Shown one piece after another: positions 37,214 through 46,155 of a stretch of 61,462 nucleotides of DNA. The notes under the pieces are model-generated. The model made no database searches. It was not told where the DNA came from and was given only the letters and a program-made list of their open reading frames with translations. The stretch is from NCBI GenBank assembly GCA_900498245.1, contig LS998015.1, positions 3,027,224 to 3,088,685 of the forward strand, written 5' to 3'. A program made the translations under genes and the position numbers. Each line of letters starts with the position of its first letter. Position 1 is the stretch's first letter. Source of the DNA: Candidatus Zixiibacteriota bacterium (GTDB lineage Bacteria > Zixibacteria > MSB-5A5 > GN15 > PGXB01).

Positions 37214-37635
37214 TATTTGTGCGATACCCTTTTCAGCCAGTCTTCAAGAATATTCTTATGATCGAAAGCCAGTGGATTCTTGAATAAGTCTGCGGTTTTG
37301 ATGACCTCGGCGGCATCGGTGTCGGCGTTCATGTTACCGCCGACGGGGATGGCATGATAGACGATGGATACGGTATGACCGCGGGGGTCGCGGCCCGGGT
37401 CGGAATAGACGCCGACCAGACCGGTTAATTTTATATCGAGCCCGGTTTCTTCTTTGGCTTCGCGGACTGCCGCCTGCTCGACGGTCTCGCCTATTTCGAC
37501 GCCTCCGCCGGGTATGGCCCAATCTCCTTTGAACGGTTCGACGCCCCTTTTAATCAGGACGATTTCATGATCGGGGAATTCGATGATGATATCGGCGGCG
37601 AGGCGGGGGCTTTTTCCCATAAAGAATTCAATCAA
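37213..37635 (-). CDS. NUDIX hydrolase, ADP-ribose-pyrophosphatase-like
   Basis: A 140-residue enzyme with a complete Nudix box (G44-x5-E50-x7-R58-E59-x2-E62-E63-x-G65) that holds the catalytic metal ions. The N-terminal strands (AADIIIEFPDHEIVLIKR) and ESD..H-type ends resemble the ADP-ribose or nucleotide-sugar pyrophosphatase group, but the substrate cannot be fixed. An alternative start at residue 6 (MGKSPRL) is possible. It is the last gene in the minus-strand run, 14 bases after the S4-domain gene. Function there is probably housekeeping. Confidence 0.85.
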   Translation of the reverse strand: MIEFFMGKSPRLAADIIIEFPDHEIVLIKRGVEPFKGDWAIPGGGVEIGETVEQAAVREAKEETGLDIKLTGLVGVYSDPGRDPRGHTVSIVYHAIPVGGNMNADTDAAEVIKTADLFKNPLAFDHKNILEDWLKRVSHK

Positions 37636-37649
37636 AATAGAGCGTCGTT

Positions 37650-37889
37650 CTAAACAATTTTAAAATAACTGCTACGGGCTTCCTTGCTGACATTTCCGGT
37701 CGGAACGGCGGTGATTTCCACTGTGACCGGATGGGAGCCGGAGATAGAAATAATATCCCCTACTTTGACATCATGGGCCGGCTTGGCGCGATTGTTGTTG
37801 ATTTTTATCAGCCCGCCCAGAGCCATCTCTTTGGCCACGGTGCGGCGCTTTATCAGGCCGACCGTAGAGAGAAAATCATCGAGCCTCAT
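37650..37889 (-). CDS. small S4-domain RNA-binding protein (Hsp15-like)
   Basis: A 79-residue protein starting at 37889, where AAGAGGG lies a few bases upstream; the longer frame to 37970 overlaps the previous coding sequence and lacks a site. An S4 RNA-binding fold covers residues 1-60: MRLDDFLSTVGLIKRRTVAK, then LGGLIKINNNRAKPAHDVKVGD. Members of this group, such as Hsp15 and YlmH-type proteins, bind rRNA or tRNA on stalled ribosomes. It sits 17 bases after a SurA-like gene and 14 before the NUDIX gene, so it is within an operon. The role beyond RNA binding is unknown. Confidence 0.8.
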   Translation of the reverse strand: MRLDDFLSTVGLIKRRTVAKEMALGGLIKINNNRAKPAHDVKVGDIISISGSHPVTVEITAVPTGNVSKEARSSYFKIV

Positions 37890-37906
37890 ATCCCTCTTAT
37901 GCGAAT

Positions 37907-39229
37907 TTATTTGGCCGGACCGAGAGGCCGGACTTCCACATAGGTTCTTTCTTTGGCCTCCGCCACCCATTTATTGACATATTCCCCGGTTTTGGCGTTG
38001 CGGGCCATTTCTTTGACCCGGTCATAGTCGCTGTCGAATGAAAATTTGCGGGCATCCTGATGTTCCAGCAATTTCAAGATGTGCAGGCCGTACTGGGATT
38101 TTACCGGGCCGTAGATGTCGCCGATGTTTTTCATGCTGTCCAGCGCGGCCTGAAATTCCGCCGGCAGGTCGGAGACCGCGAACCAGCCCAGTTCTCCCCC
38201 CTGCTTGCGGGTGTCATCGTCGGCCGAATAGACTTTGGCGATTTCCCGGAAATCGGCCCCTTTCACAATTTCATTCTTGAGTGAATCGACCAGATGATAG
38301 GTCAGTTGGGAATCGGCCGCGGTCGGGAGAACCTCGAAAAGAATCTGGCGGAGATGGGCCTTATCCCCGGCGACTTCTTCGCACTTGATGATATGATATC
38401 CGAACTGAGTCCGCACCACGCCGGAAATCTGACCCGGCGCCAGGTTGAAAGCGGCGCGGGAAAATTCCGGGACGGCATCATCACGGGAGATGAATCCGAG
38501 ATCGCCGCCGTTGATACCGTTCTGGCCGGAGGAATAGGTCGCCGCCAACGTTGCGAAATCGGCTCCGGCGGCGGCGTTCTTGCGCACCGATTCGGCCAGG
38601 GCCTTGACCGAATCCTCGGTTTTTTTCGACGGCTGGAAAGTTATCAGGATATGGGCCAGCCGCACCGCCTCGGGCTGGTCGGGGATGGAATCTTTGTACT
38701 TATTATAAAACTCCATCACTTCCTGCCGCGAAATCGAAATATCGGCCAATTTTTTGGAAATCAATTTCTGTTTCAAAAGTTCATTTTCGACTTCGGGGCG
38801 AAGCCGTTTCTTGAAGGTCCTCAGATTGAGGCCTTCTTTGGACAGTTCCGCCAGGAATTGATCTTCCGAAGGGAATTGGGAGGAGATGGTCCGGATATGG
38901 TCCTCCAGAGCCTTATCAACTTCATCCGGAGTGGTTTTGATCGAGGTATCCTTTTTGGCCTCGGCCAGAAACAATTTTTCCGATATCATCTGGTCGAGCA
39001 CTTCCTTTTGCAGTTTCTCCACTTCCTGCTGGTTTTGGGGACGGATATTCCTCTGGATGGCCGCCATCTGAATCTGAGCGGCCAGTTCGGAACTCAAGAT
39101 AGGATCATTGCCGACAATGGCGACAATTCGATCCAGAGGTTCCATCGCGGCAAAAGCCGCCGAAAAAAGGACTGTCGCTCCGAATAATATCAGGAGGCCG
39201 CGCGTGACGGCCATGGCTGATTTGGTCAC
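37907..39229 (-). CDS. SurA-like periplasmic peptidyl-prolyl isomerase/chaperone
   Basis: A 440-residue protein with a signal peptide (residues 1-27, ending SAAFA), an N-terminal SurA chaperone domain (IVAIVGNDPILSSEL, about 35-180) and two parvulin domains. The first covers about 190-285 (VRLAHILITFQ, then GGDLGFISRD, then FGYHIIKC) and the second about 290-390 (HLRQILFEVL, then GGELGWFA, then YGLHILKLLEH). It should escort outer-membrane proteins across the periplasm. It follows a lipoprotein parvulin gene by two bases, so the two are tightly coupled. The domain order is that of SurA. Confidence 0.88.
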   Translation of the reverse strand: MTKSAMAVTRGLLILFGATVLFSAAFAAMEPLDRIVAIVGNDPILSSELAAQIQMAAIQRNIRPQNQQEVEKLQKEVLDQMISEKLFLAEAKKDTSIKTTPDEVDKALEDHIRTISSQFPSEDQFLAELSKEGLNLRTFKKRLRPEVENELLKQKLISKKLADISISRQEVMEFYNKYKDSIPDQPEAVRLAHILITFQPSKKTEDSVKALAESVRKNAAAGADFATLAATYSSGQNGINGGDLGFISRDDAVPEFSRAAFNLAPGQISGVVRTQFGYHIIKCEEVAGDKAHLRQILFEVLPTAADSQLTYHLVDSLKNEIVKGADFREIAKVYSADDDTRKQGGELGWFAVSDLPAEFQAALDSMKNIGDIYGPVKSQYGLHILKLLEHQDARKFSFDSDYDRVKEMARNAKTGEYVNKWVAEAKERTYVEVRPLGPAK

Positions 39230-39231
39230 GA

Positions 39232-40959
39232 TTACCCTCGGGTCGAATCGGCGTCACTGTACTTCGACGGATCGATCGTGGCGCGCAGGTTGTTTTCGAA
39301 TATCTTGACCGAGATGTCTTTCTTCTGCTGATCCACCCAGTCACTGAAAGACTTCTGCTTCAGCTCCCTTTCCATCTTGTCCTGAATTTCCTTCTTGACG
39401 GTCAGGAAATCTCTGGCTTCCGACGGCTTCTTCTCGGCGACATATATGAGCGAATACTTTCCCGAGACCGCGATCGGTCCCACGATCTGGTCGCTTTCGG
39501 CCTGAGAGGCGGCCCGGTAAATCTCAGGATAATATCCCTGTTCGATAAAGCCCAAATCGCCGCCCGATGTCCGTTTGCCCGGACGTTCAGTCATGGTCGA
39601 AGCCACTTCCTTGAAACGGGCGAGGCTGTTAATTTTCGTTTTGTAACTTTCCGCCTCCGACTGCGTCGGGAACATGATTTCATACACGTGGATCATGGCC
39701 GGAACCGAAAATTCCTCCGGGTGCTGATCGTAATATTGCCGCAGTTGGCCTTCATCGGGGACCGGCGGAACCGGCAAGGAATCATTCTGCATGATATCGG
39801 CCATGGCCAGTTCTTTGAACTGCTTGACCTTCCGCTTGTATTCCGCATCCTGTTCCAGCCCGGAGCGGCGGGCCTCGGCGGCCAGAATATTCTGCAGGTT
39901 CAATTGGAAAATGAATTCGCTTAAACCCTGATAGTTATCGAAATTCGGCTTCTGCACCCCCCGTAATTCCCGGATCCGGGTCAGGTACTGTCCCAGGGTC
40001 ATCTGTCCGCCATCCCAGGTCGCCAGCACCAGTTCTTTCTCATCCCGATCCAACTGGGAGAGATCGAAATCGTTCTGAGGCAGGGTGGCCAGAACCTGGG
40101 GCGGGTAAAGACCGTTGCGCCGATGAATCAGGTACTGACAGGTGGCGGTGTCGATTTTTACCGGGAATTTGTCTTGAAGCGTCTGCGTATACTGCTGAAT
40201 CAGTTCCTGCGTTTTCATGGCGGTTAACGTGCGCCGGATATCCGGTTCCATTCTTTCCAGACTCTGGCGCAACTCGTTCGGGGCGCGGTCGGTCATTTTG
40301 ACGATATGCCAGCCAAAACGGGTCTTGAACGGCGTGGACATCTCGCCCGGATTGAGTTTAAAAACCTGCTCCTGGAAACTGGGATCCATCTGTCCCCAGA
40401 CGAAATATCCGAGATCCCCCTGATTGGTCTTGGCGGTCCGGTCGACCGAGTATTTGACGGCCATATTTTCAAAACTGGACCCGGCCTTGAGACTATCCAT
40501 GATCATATTGGCGGTATCTTCGCTCTGCACCAAAATGTGCGAGGCCCGGACCTTATTTTCCAGTTTATCGTAAAAATCTTTAATGTCGGCGTCGCTTACT
40601 TTTATCTTATCCAGAATTTCCCTCTGATACAGGATATCGAGCAGAAAGCGGTCGGTGGAGGCCAGGACAATCCGATTGACTTCTTCGGAGGCATCAATAT
40701 GCTTCTTATAGGCTTCCTGCACCAAAAGCCTCTGAATGATAAGACTATCGAGAATGGCGCGGCGGTTATTGAGTTCATCCTGATATGATGCGAACGAAGC
40801 GCGGCTGCGGTCGAATATATCGGAAAGGTCCTGGGTGGTGATTTTGTCGTTACCCACCTCGGCCAGGACTTCTTTGTTACTCTTGCTGCAGGCCGCAACG
40901 AATATCACCAGTAATGATGCTGTCAGCAGACCCGCAAGTAGGGACTTAAATTTTCGCAT
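39232..40959 (-). CDS. lipoprotein parvulin-type peptidyl-prolyl isomerase
   Basis: A 575-residue protein starting at 40959 with AGAGGA upstream (the open frame begins 9 codons earlier). The type II signal peptide has lipobox VAAC, so Cys24 is lipidated and the protein is membrane-anchored. A SurA_N-like region (LAEVGNDKITTQDL) precedes a first parvulin domain (about 126-215: RASHILVQSEDTA, then QGDLGYFVWGQMDPSFQ, then FGWHIVKM). A second, more divergent PpiC-like domain lies near 425-525 (MIHVYEIMFPTQSEA, then SGGDLGFIEQGYYP). Together with the SurA-like gene downstream it forms an outer-membrane-protein folding pair. Confidence 0.85.
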   Translation of the reverse strand: MRKFKSLLAGLLTASLLVIFVAACSKSNKEVLAEVGNDKITTQDLSDIFDRSRASFASYQDELNNRRAILDSLIIQRLLVQEAYKKHIDASEEVNRIVLASTDRFLLDILYQREILDKIKVSDADIKDFYDKLENKVRASHILVQSEDTANMIMDSLKAGSSFENMAVKYSVDRTAKTNQGDLGYFVWGQMDPSFQEQVFKLNPGEMSTPFKTRFGWHIVKMTDRAPNELRQSLERMEPDIRRTLTAMKTQELIQQYTQTLQDKFPVKIDTATCQYLIHRRNGLYPPQVLATLPQNDFDLSQLDRDEKELVLATWDGGQMTLGQYLTRIRELRGVQKPNFDNYQGLSEFIFQLNLQNILAAEARRSGLEQDAEYKRKVKQFKELAMADIMQNDSLPVPPVPDEGQLRQYYDQHPEEFSVPAMIHVYEIMFPTQSEAESYKTKINSLARFKEVASTMTERPGKRTSGGDLGFIEQGYYPEIYRAASQAESDQIVGPIAVSGKYSLIYVAEKKPSEARDFLTVKKEIQDKMERELKQKSFSDWVDQQKKDISVKIFENNLRATIDPSKYSDADSTRG

Positions 40960-41173
40960 AAACTCGGGTTCCTCTTTTAATTTCAATCAGTTATACTATC
41001 CGCTCTCCGAATCGTTCCGGGGGCAAATGAATAGATAGGATACATTGCCGTCCTCTTTTTCGCAAGGATTTTTCCGGGAATCCCGGTTCTCACCGGCAGC
41101 ATAATCGGCTTGCCTGAGCGGATTCAAATAGTTAACTTGCCGTAAGTTGGCAGGAGGCAAATCGGAACTTAAA

Positions 41174-42523
41174 ATGACGCACTTCAATAACACGAAATAT
41201 ATAAAATTTTTGGTCGCGGCGTTCTTTCTCCTGATTGTTCTGCCGGCCGATCTTATGGCCGCCGGCGGACCGGAAGAAACCAAAGAATTGCCTCTTATCC
41301 TCTGGGGCCTGATTATAATCCTCCTGGTGGCGAAATTGGGCGGACACTTCATGGAAAGACTCCGTCAGCCGGCGGTCCTGGGCGAATTGATTTTCGGTAT
41401 CATCATCGGCAATCTATATCTTCTGGGCGTCACTTTCATTGAACCCCTTAAAAGCGACAAGACCATCGAAGTCCTGGCGGAATTGGGCGTAATAATTCTT
41501 CTGTTCGAAGTCGGGCTGGAGACATCGGTTAATGAAATGCGTAAAGTCGGCGTGACCTCGACGCTGGTGGCCCTGTTCGGCATAATCGCCCCTTTCTTTC
41601 TCGGCTGGGGGGTCAGTTCTTTATTCATGCCGGAGGCCTCAATTTATGTCCATATTTTCATCGGGGCGACGCTGACCGCGACCTCGGTCGGAATCACGGC
41701 CCGGGTTCTGAAGGATATCGGACGGTTACAGGCGAGGGAATCGAAAATTATTCTGGGGGCGGCGGTAATCGATGATATTCTGGGTCTAATAATTCTGGCG
41801 GTGGTGGTCGGCATAATCGATTCGGCCAATATGGGAGGCGGCGGGACCGGTCTTGTCGACATTTTGATTATCCTGGGGAAAGCCCTCGGCTTTATTACAG
41901 GGGCGCTTTTAATTGGCAACTATGTAATACCCCGCGTATTTACCGTCACTTCCCGACTCCGGGGATCGGGAATACTCCTGACAACGGCCCTTCTGGTTTG
42001 CTTCCTTTTGGCATTTCTGGCCGAGGAAATCGGTCTGGCCGCGATTGTCGGCGCTTTCGCGGCCGGTTTGATTCTGGATAAATTGCACTATCGGACCTTC
42101 ACCGACCGCGGCGAGCATTATATCGAGGAATCGGTCGCCCCGATCGGGACATTTTTGACGCCGATATTTTTCGTAAAAATGGGGATGATGGTCGACCTGC
42201 GGACGTTTGCCAATGTCGATATTTTATTTTTCGCGGGCATCATAACCGTGGCGGCGATAATCGGCAAGCAGGCCTGTTCTCTGGCGATATGGGACAAACA
42301 GACCAACCGTCTGGCGGTCGGATTGGGAATGATTCCGCGGGGCGAAGTCGGTCTAATTTTCGCGGGGATCGGGGCCAAACTGGCGATCGGCGGTATCCCG
42401 GTCGTTTCGGCCGGGGCCTTTTCGGCGGTCGTCATTATGGTGATTATTACGACCCTGGTGACGCCTCCGGCGCTCAAGTATTCCATGGTACGGGAAAGAA
42501 AATCGAAGAAAGAGGACGATTGA
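41174..42523 (+). CDS. CPA2-family cation:proton antiporter
   Basis: A 449-residue inner-membrane protein with about twelve to thirteen helices, the Na_H_Exchanger fold of the KefB/NapA type. Motifs are RQPAVLGELIFGIIIGN early, LLFEVGLETS, and the ion-site region AAVIDDILGLIILAVVV (Asp-Asp) near the middle. There is no C-terminal TrkA-N domain, unlike KefB/C, so a Na+/H+ role is more likely than glutathione-gated K+ efflux. The ATG at 41174 is used; a TTG at 41147 is less likely, though AGGAGG lies about 18 bases from the ATG. The gene ends 15 bases before a converging antiporter gene. Confidence 0.85.
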   Translation: MTHFNNTKYIKFLVAAFFLLIVLPADLMAAGGPEETKELPLILWGLIIILLVAKLGGHFMERLRQPAVLGELIFGIIIGNLYLLGVTFIEPLKSDKTIEVLAELGVIILLFEVGLETSVNEMRKVGVTSTLVALFGIIAPFFLGWGVSSLFMPEASIYVHIFIGATLTATSVGITARVLKDIGRLQARESKIILGAAVIDDILGLIILAVVVGIIDSANMGGGGTGLVDILIILGKALGFITGALLIGNYVIPRVFTVTSRLRGSGILLTTALLVCFLLAFLAEEIGLAAIVGAFAAGLILDKLHYRTFTDRGEHYIEESVAPIGTFLTPIFFVKMGMMVDLRTFANVDILFFAGIITVAAIIGKQACSLAIWDKQTNRLAVGLGMIPRGEVGLIFAGIGAKLAIGGIPVVSAGAFSAVVIMVIITTLVTPPALKYSMVRERKSKKEDD

Positions 42524-42538
42524 TTCCTCCGGCCCGAC

Positions 42539-43804
42539 TCATCGGAAGAAGACAACCGTCACCAAGAGAAAAATCGGCATCAGAATCAAAAGCGAATACC
42601 CCATAAATCCGAAGAAATGAGGCACCCTGACCTTCTGCTCTTCGGCGATGGCCTTCACCATAAAATTGGGGCCGTTGCCGATGTAGGTATTTGCACCCAT
42701 AAAAACCGCTCCGCAACTGATGGCGCGAAGCAAATCGGCGCTCACTCCGGCCACCACCGCCCCGCTTGAACCGGCGGTCGCTTTAGTCACCCCTTCCGCC
42801 AGCGAGAACAGGGTCACGTAGGTGGGGGTGTTGTCCAGAAACGAACTGAGCCCTCCGGTGCACCAGAAAAATTGCCAAGGCCGGGAAAGACCGAATTCCG
42901 CCCCCTGACTGCGGAGAAGAATCAAGAGCGGCACCATCGTAATAAAAATTCCGGCAAAAAGGATGGCGACCTCGGCAATCGGGCCGAACGTGAAATGATT
43001 TTGACGGCGCACCTTTCGGCCGCCGGAAATCATCGATAAGACTGCCATCATAATCATGATTATTTCACGGTACGGAGCGGGGGTCTGAAGGGCCACGGCC
43101 AGAACCACCCCGAGAAGAAACAAAATATTTATCTTGCCGGAGATACCGAGGGGGGTGGCGCGGACAATATCCCGCCGAATATCGAGAGGGCTTTCCTTTC
43201 GGTAACTGCGGCTATCCCAAATAAAAAATACCAGGGTTATCACAATCAGGGTAAAAAGCCAGATGGGAAAAAGCCCCAAAGTCCAGAGAAACGGAACCCC
43301 TTTGAGATAGCCGAGAAACAGGGGCGGGTCGCCTAAAGGGGTCAGGGCGCCGCCGATATTGGAGACAATGAATATGAAAAAGACCGGTATGTGGCCGGTA
43401 TGTTTCCGCTCGCTGTTGGTCCGTAAAAGGGGGCGAATCAGAAGCATGCTGGCGCCGGTAGTCCCGATAAAATTGGCCAGGATCGCTCCGATGGTCAAAA
43501 AGGCGGTGTTGACGGCCGGGGTGGCTTTCAGATCGCCGGTAAGCAGAATTCCGCCGGAGATGATATAAAGAGAACCGAGGAGAATTATGAATGAAAGATA
43601 ATCCCGGATTGAGAGCAATAATTCATGGCGAATATTCAGCACGAGAAAAACAAGGATGGGAAGAGTGACGACAGCCGTTATGACGGCCTTATTGCGATTT
43701 CTTTCCCAGAATTTGGGAAAGGCCAGAGGCATCACGGCGATTAAAAGAAGCAACAGGGCAAAAGGAACCCAGGCCAAAGTCGGGATAGTCTCCGGAGAGT
43801 TCAT
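42539..43804 (-). CDS. sodium:proton antiporter of the NhaD/ion-transporter superfamily
   Basis: A 421-residue inner-membrane protein with about twelve helices. The conserved loops FIGTTGASMLLIRPLL, SNIGGALTPLGDPPLFLGY and SSFLDNTPTYVTLF, with GANTYIGNGPNFM near the end, are the features of NhaD-like transporters in the citrate/ion-transporter superfamily. It should exchange Na+ (or Li+) for protons. It converges with the CPA2 antiporter gene; the two stops are only 15 bases apart, with no space for an independent terminator. Both may help sodium or pH homeostasis. Confidence 0.88.
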   Translation of the reverse strand: MNSPETIPTLAWVPFALLLLLIAVMPLAFPKFWERNRNKAVITAVVTLPILVFLVLNIRHELLLSIRDYLSFIILLGSLYIISGGILLTGDLKATPAVNTAFLTIGAILANFIGTTGASMLLIRPLLRTNSERKHTGHIPVFFIFIVSNIGGALTPLGDPPLFLGYLKGVPFLWTLGLFPIWLFTLIVITLVFFIWDSRSYRKESPLDIRRDIVRATPLGISGKINILFLLGVVLAVALQTPAPYREIIMIMMAVLSMISGGRKVRRQNHFTFGPIAEVAILFAGIFITMVPLLILLRSQGAEFGLSRPWQFFWCTGGLSSFLDNTPTYVTLFSLAEGVTKATAGSSGAVVAGVSADLLRAISCGAVFMGANTYIGNGPNFMVKAIAEEQKVRVPHFFGFMGYSLLILMPIFLLVTVVFFR

Positions 43805-43819
43805 ATCAAAGTAAAGTCG

Positions 43820-46003
43820 CTATTTCCACTTTTCCAGCTCCGGAATGACGCCGTTTTCTATATCAACGCCGACCCCGAAATTGTTGTTTCCGTATGTCGA
43901 ATCTCCATTGGCGGGAGCGTACCAGAGGCGGCCGTTGCCGGCCCGCGGATGGTCGGTCTCGGAAGAATCGGTGAAGGAGAAATATTTGTCATTGCCGCCG
44001 ATATCGATAAATGCCCCGAGGGAATTACAGTATGTATGGTACGGAGTCAATTTGGACGGTTTGCCGTAATCATCACGCGGAGTGGCTTCGCCCAGGCCCG
44101 GTGTATTTCCTCCCAGGCGATAGGTATCATCCCCGCCGATATCGATCAGAAAAGCATTGGAACGGATTTGGGCCAATCCCATTGAAATCATCTTGGCTTT
44201 GTAGGAATCATTACCGCCGATATTGATAAGAAAGGCGTTGGTAAAATCCCAGCCGAATCCCAGGGCCGCACCCGCGGTCTCGAATAACTCGTGCCTGTCG
44301 TTACCCCCTTCGTCGATTAATATGCCATTGCAGTAGTGTGCTCCGGATCCTTGCGTGAAATAGCACGATTCATAAAAATCATCGCCGGAACCGTCGTAGG
44401 CGATCCCGGTGGCAAACCAGTAGGCGCATCCCAGCGACCAGTTTCCGGAAAGATAGTGGTCATTGCCCGAAATATCGATAATCGCCCCCAATCCTCCCGC
44501 CCAGGCGTGCCCATCGGTGCCGTCGCCGCGCCGACCAAACCCGACCCCCTGAGCGCCGTTGCCGTTGATCACCATGTTGGAGTGATAGTCACCACGGTTA
44601 AAGACTTTGGCATAGGGCTCGGCTTTATAGAAATCGTTGCCCGAATAGTCGGCCAGGACACCGACACCGCCACCGACACTGCCGAACCCCTGCCCGTCGC
44701 CATAAAGATAATAGTTGTCATCGCCGGCACCGTCAAGGCAAAGGCCGATGCCGAAATAGCCGCATCCTTGTGAAGATAATTTGGCACCGTATTTGTCGTC
44801 ACCGCTCAAATCCGCAAGGATGCCGACGCCGAACAGACCGCTACCCTGACTGAAATCATCTCCCCAATATTGATCCTTGCCGGCGCAATCATAGAGGATC
44901 CCGATGCCCAGCAGTCCGGCACCCTGAGAGAGAGTATTCAGGTTAGGAGGGGAATAAATATCATCACCGCCGAGATCAATAAACAAGGATACGGGATTGG
45001 CAAGACTGGAAGTGGCCCCGCAGGCGCCGGAAAACTGCATGCTGTTTCCCAAATCGATAACGAGCAGAGTATTATGGCAATCCCGAAAACCGTGGTTACG
45101 GTCTGTCAATGTAGATTGGCGTATATCGGGAGCGATATAATATCCCTTGGCAAATAGGAGAATTCTGCCAAAGGGGGTGAGCAAATCAAAAGATACGTTT
45201 TCGGGGATGCCGCCATAATGGGCGAGCGAGTCGGCGGTCAGTTCGACCAGGGCCGCCGCCTTGAGAGCGGCATAATGGAGCGAGGGCCAGTCGATGGTGC
45301 GGGCGATATCATCGAGTTCGGGGTGATAGACGGTGCCGTCGCCCTGAGTCGAAGCCAGATCGCGCAGGTTGAACACGGCTTGCATCGCCTGCGGGGGGCA
45401 GTTGCGGAAGGCGAGGTTGCGCCAGCGGATTATATCGGTGATATTGATTATCGCCTGCGCCAGTATTCTCTCGGCGGGGGCCGATATTTTGGATGTGAGT
45501 TCTTTCACTTTGGTATGATATTCCGGCCAGTCCGATTTACTTCCGAAAGCATAATACGACGGTTGTTCGCCGGCCAGAAGAAACAATCGTTCCATGGCCC
45601 TATCCAGAGGGTGAATAGAATCGGTGACCGGAATCAGATTGGCCGAATAGTTGCGGAAACCGCCCAATTTGCGGTCGACACCAAGGGAATAAGTCAAATT
45701 ATAGAGCGAAACCGAAGTTGTATCGAGGAATTTCGGGTCCAGGTAGCGCTCGACGGCGTTGGCCATGGTCTTGCTGTAATCGTATAATTTCAACGGCTCC
45801 GAAAAGAGGGCGTCGAAGGATGTCAATTTATAAGGAATATCGAGAGGGAATCGGTTCCAATATCCAGTCGGGCGGTATCCCAGATCGGCCCGAGTAAAGC
45901 CGATCGAGTCGAGCACCATTCCGAGAATGTCGGCTCCATTTTGCGCCATCGAAGGTGCCGCCTCAAATATCAGCACCGCCATAATCAGGAATAGGGATTT
46001 CAT
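43820..46003 (-). CDS. secreted protein with eleven DxxGxDxY tandem repeats
   Basis: The signal-peptide start at 46003 (MKSLFLIMAVLIFEAAP) is preferred over the frame start at 46027; neither has a strong ribosome site. The 727-residue protein has a helical N-terminal half of unknown type. Between about residues 325 and 700 come eleven repeats with core D-x-(S/G/A)-G-x-D-x-Y preceded by hydrophobic-Gly-hydrophobic residues and often followed by QG.G, for example LADLSGDDKY, FLIDIGGDDTY, FIDIGGNDKY. Spacing is about 20-45 residues. A repeated beta-strand solenoid with Asp-lined turns, possibly calcium-binding, is a reasonable model. I do not know a named family. It probably resides in the periplasm or outside. 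Confidence 0.7.
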   Translation of the reverse strand: MKSLFLIMAVLIFEAAPSMAQNGADILGMVLDSIGFTRADLGYRPTGYWNRFPLDIPYKLTSFDALFSEPLKLYDYSKTMANAVERYLDPKFLDTTSVSLYNLTYSLGVDRKLGGFRNYSANLIPVTDSIHPLDRAMERLFLLAGEQPSYYAFGSKSDWPEYHTKVKELTSKISAPAERILAQAIINITDIIRWRNLAFRNCPPQAMQAVFNLRDLASTQGDGTVYHPELDDIARTIDWPSLHYAALKAAALVELTADSLAHYGGIPENVSFDLLTPFGRILLFAKGYYIAPDIRQSTLTDRNHGFRDCHNTLLVIDLGNSMQFSGACGATSSLANPVSLFIDLGGDDIYSPPNLNTLSQGAGLLGIGILYDCAGKDQYWGDDFSQGSGLFGVGILADLSGDDKYGAKLSSQGCGYFGIGLCLDGAGDDNYYLYGDGQGFGSVGGGVGVLADYSGNDFYKAEPYAKVFNRGDYHSNMVINGNGAQGVGFGRRGDGTDGHAWAGGLGAIIDISGNDHYLSGNWSLGCAYWFATGIAYDGSGDDFYESCYFTQGSGAHYCNGILIDEGGNDRHELFETAGAALGFGWDFTNAFLINIGGNDSYKAKMISMGLAQIRSNAFLIDIGGDDTYRLGGNTPGLGEATPRDDYGKPSKLTPYHTYCNSLGAFIDIGGNDKYFSFTDSSETDHPRAGNGRLWYAPANGDSTYGNNNFGVGVDIENGVIPELEKWK

Positions 46004-46098
46004 AATCTTATTTTGGGGCCGAATCATCCGGCAATGATAAGAATTTACGATCGGAAGTAAAAGCTTTTAATTGACTGAGACCTATAAAATAGATAAAA

Positions 46099-46131
46099 AA
46101 ACTCCCCCCGCTTCAGTGGGGGGGGGAGTTT
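46099..46131 (-). terminator. terminator of the outer-membrane barrel gene
   Basis: Perfect 11-bp stem AAACTCCCCCC / GGGGGGAGTTT with an 11-base loop, followed by T residues on the minus strand. It lies 25 bases past the stop of the gene at 46156-47403. Confidence 0.85.
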
Positions 46132-46155
46132 CATAGAGGTCATCCAAGTGGAATT

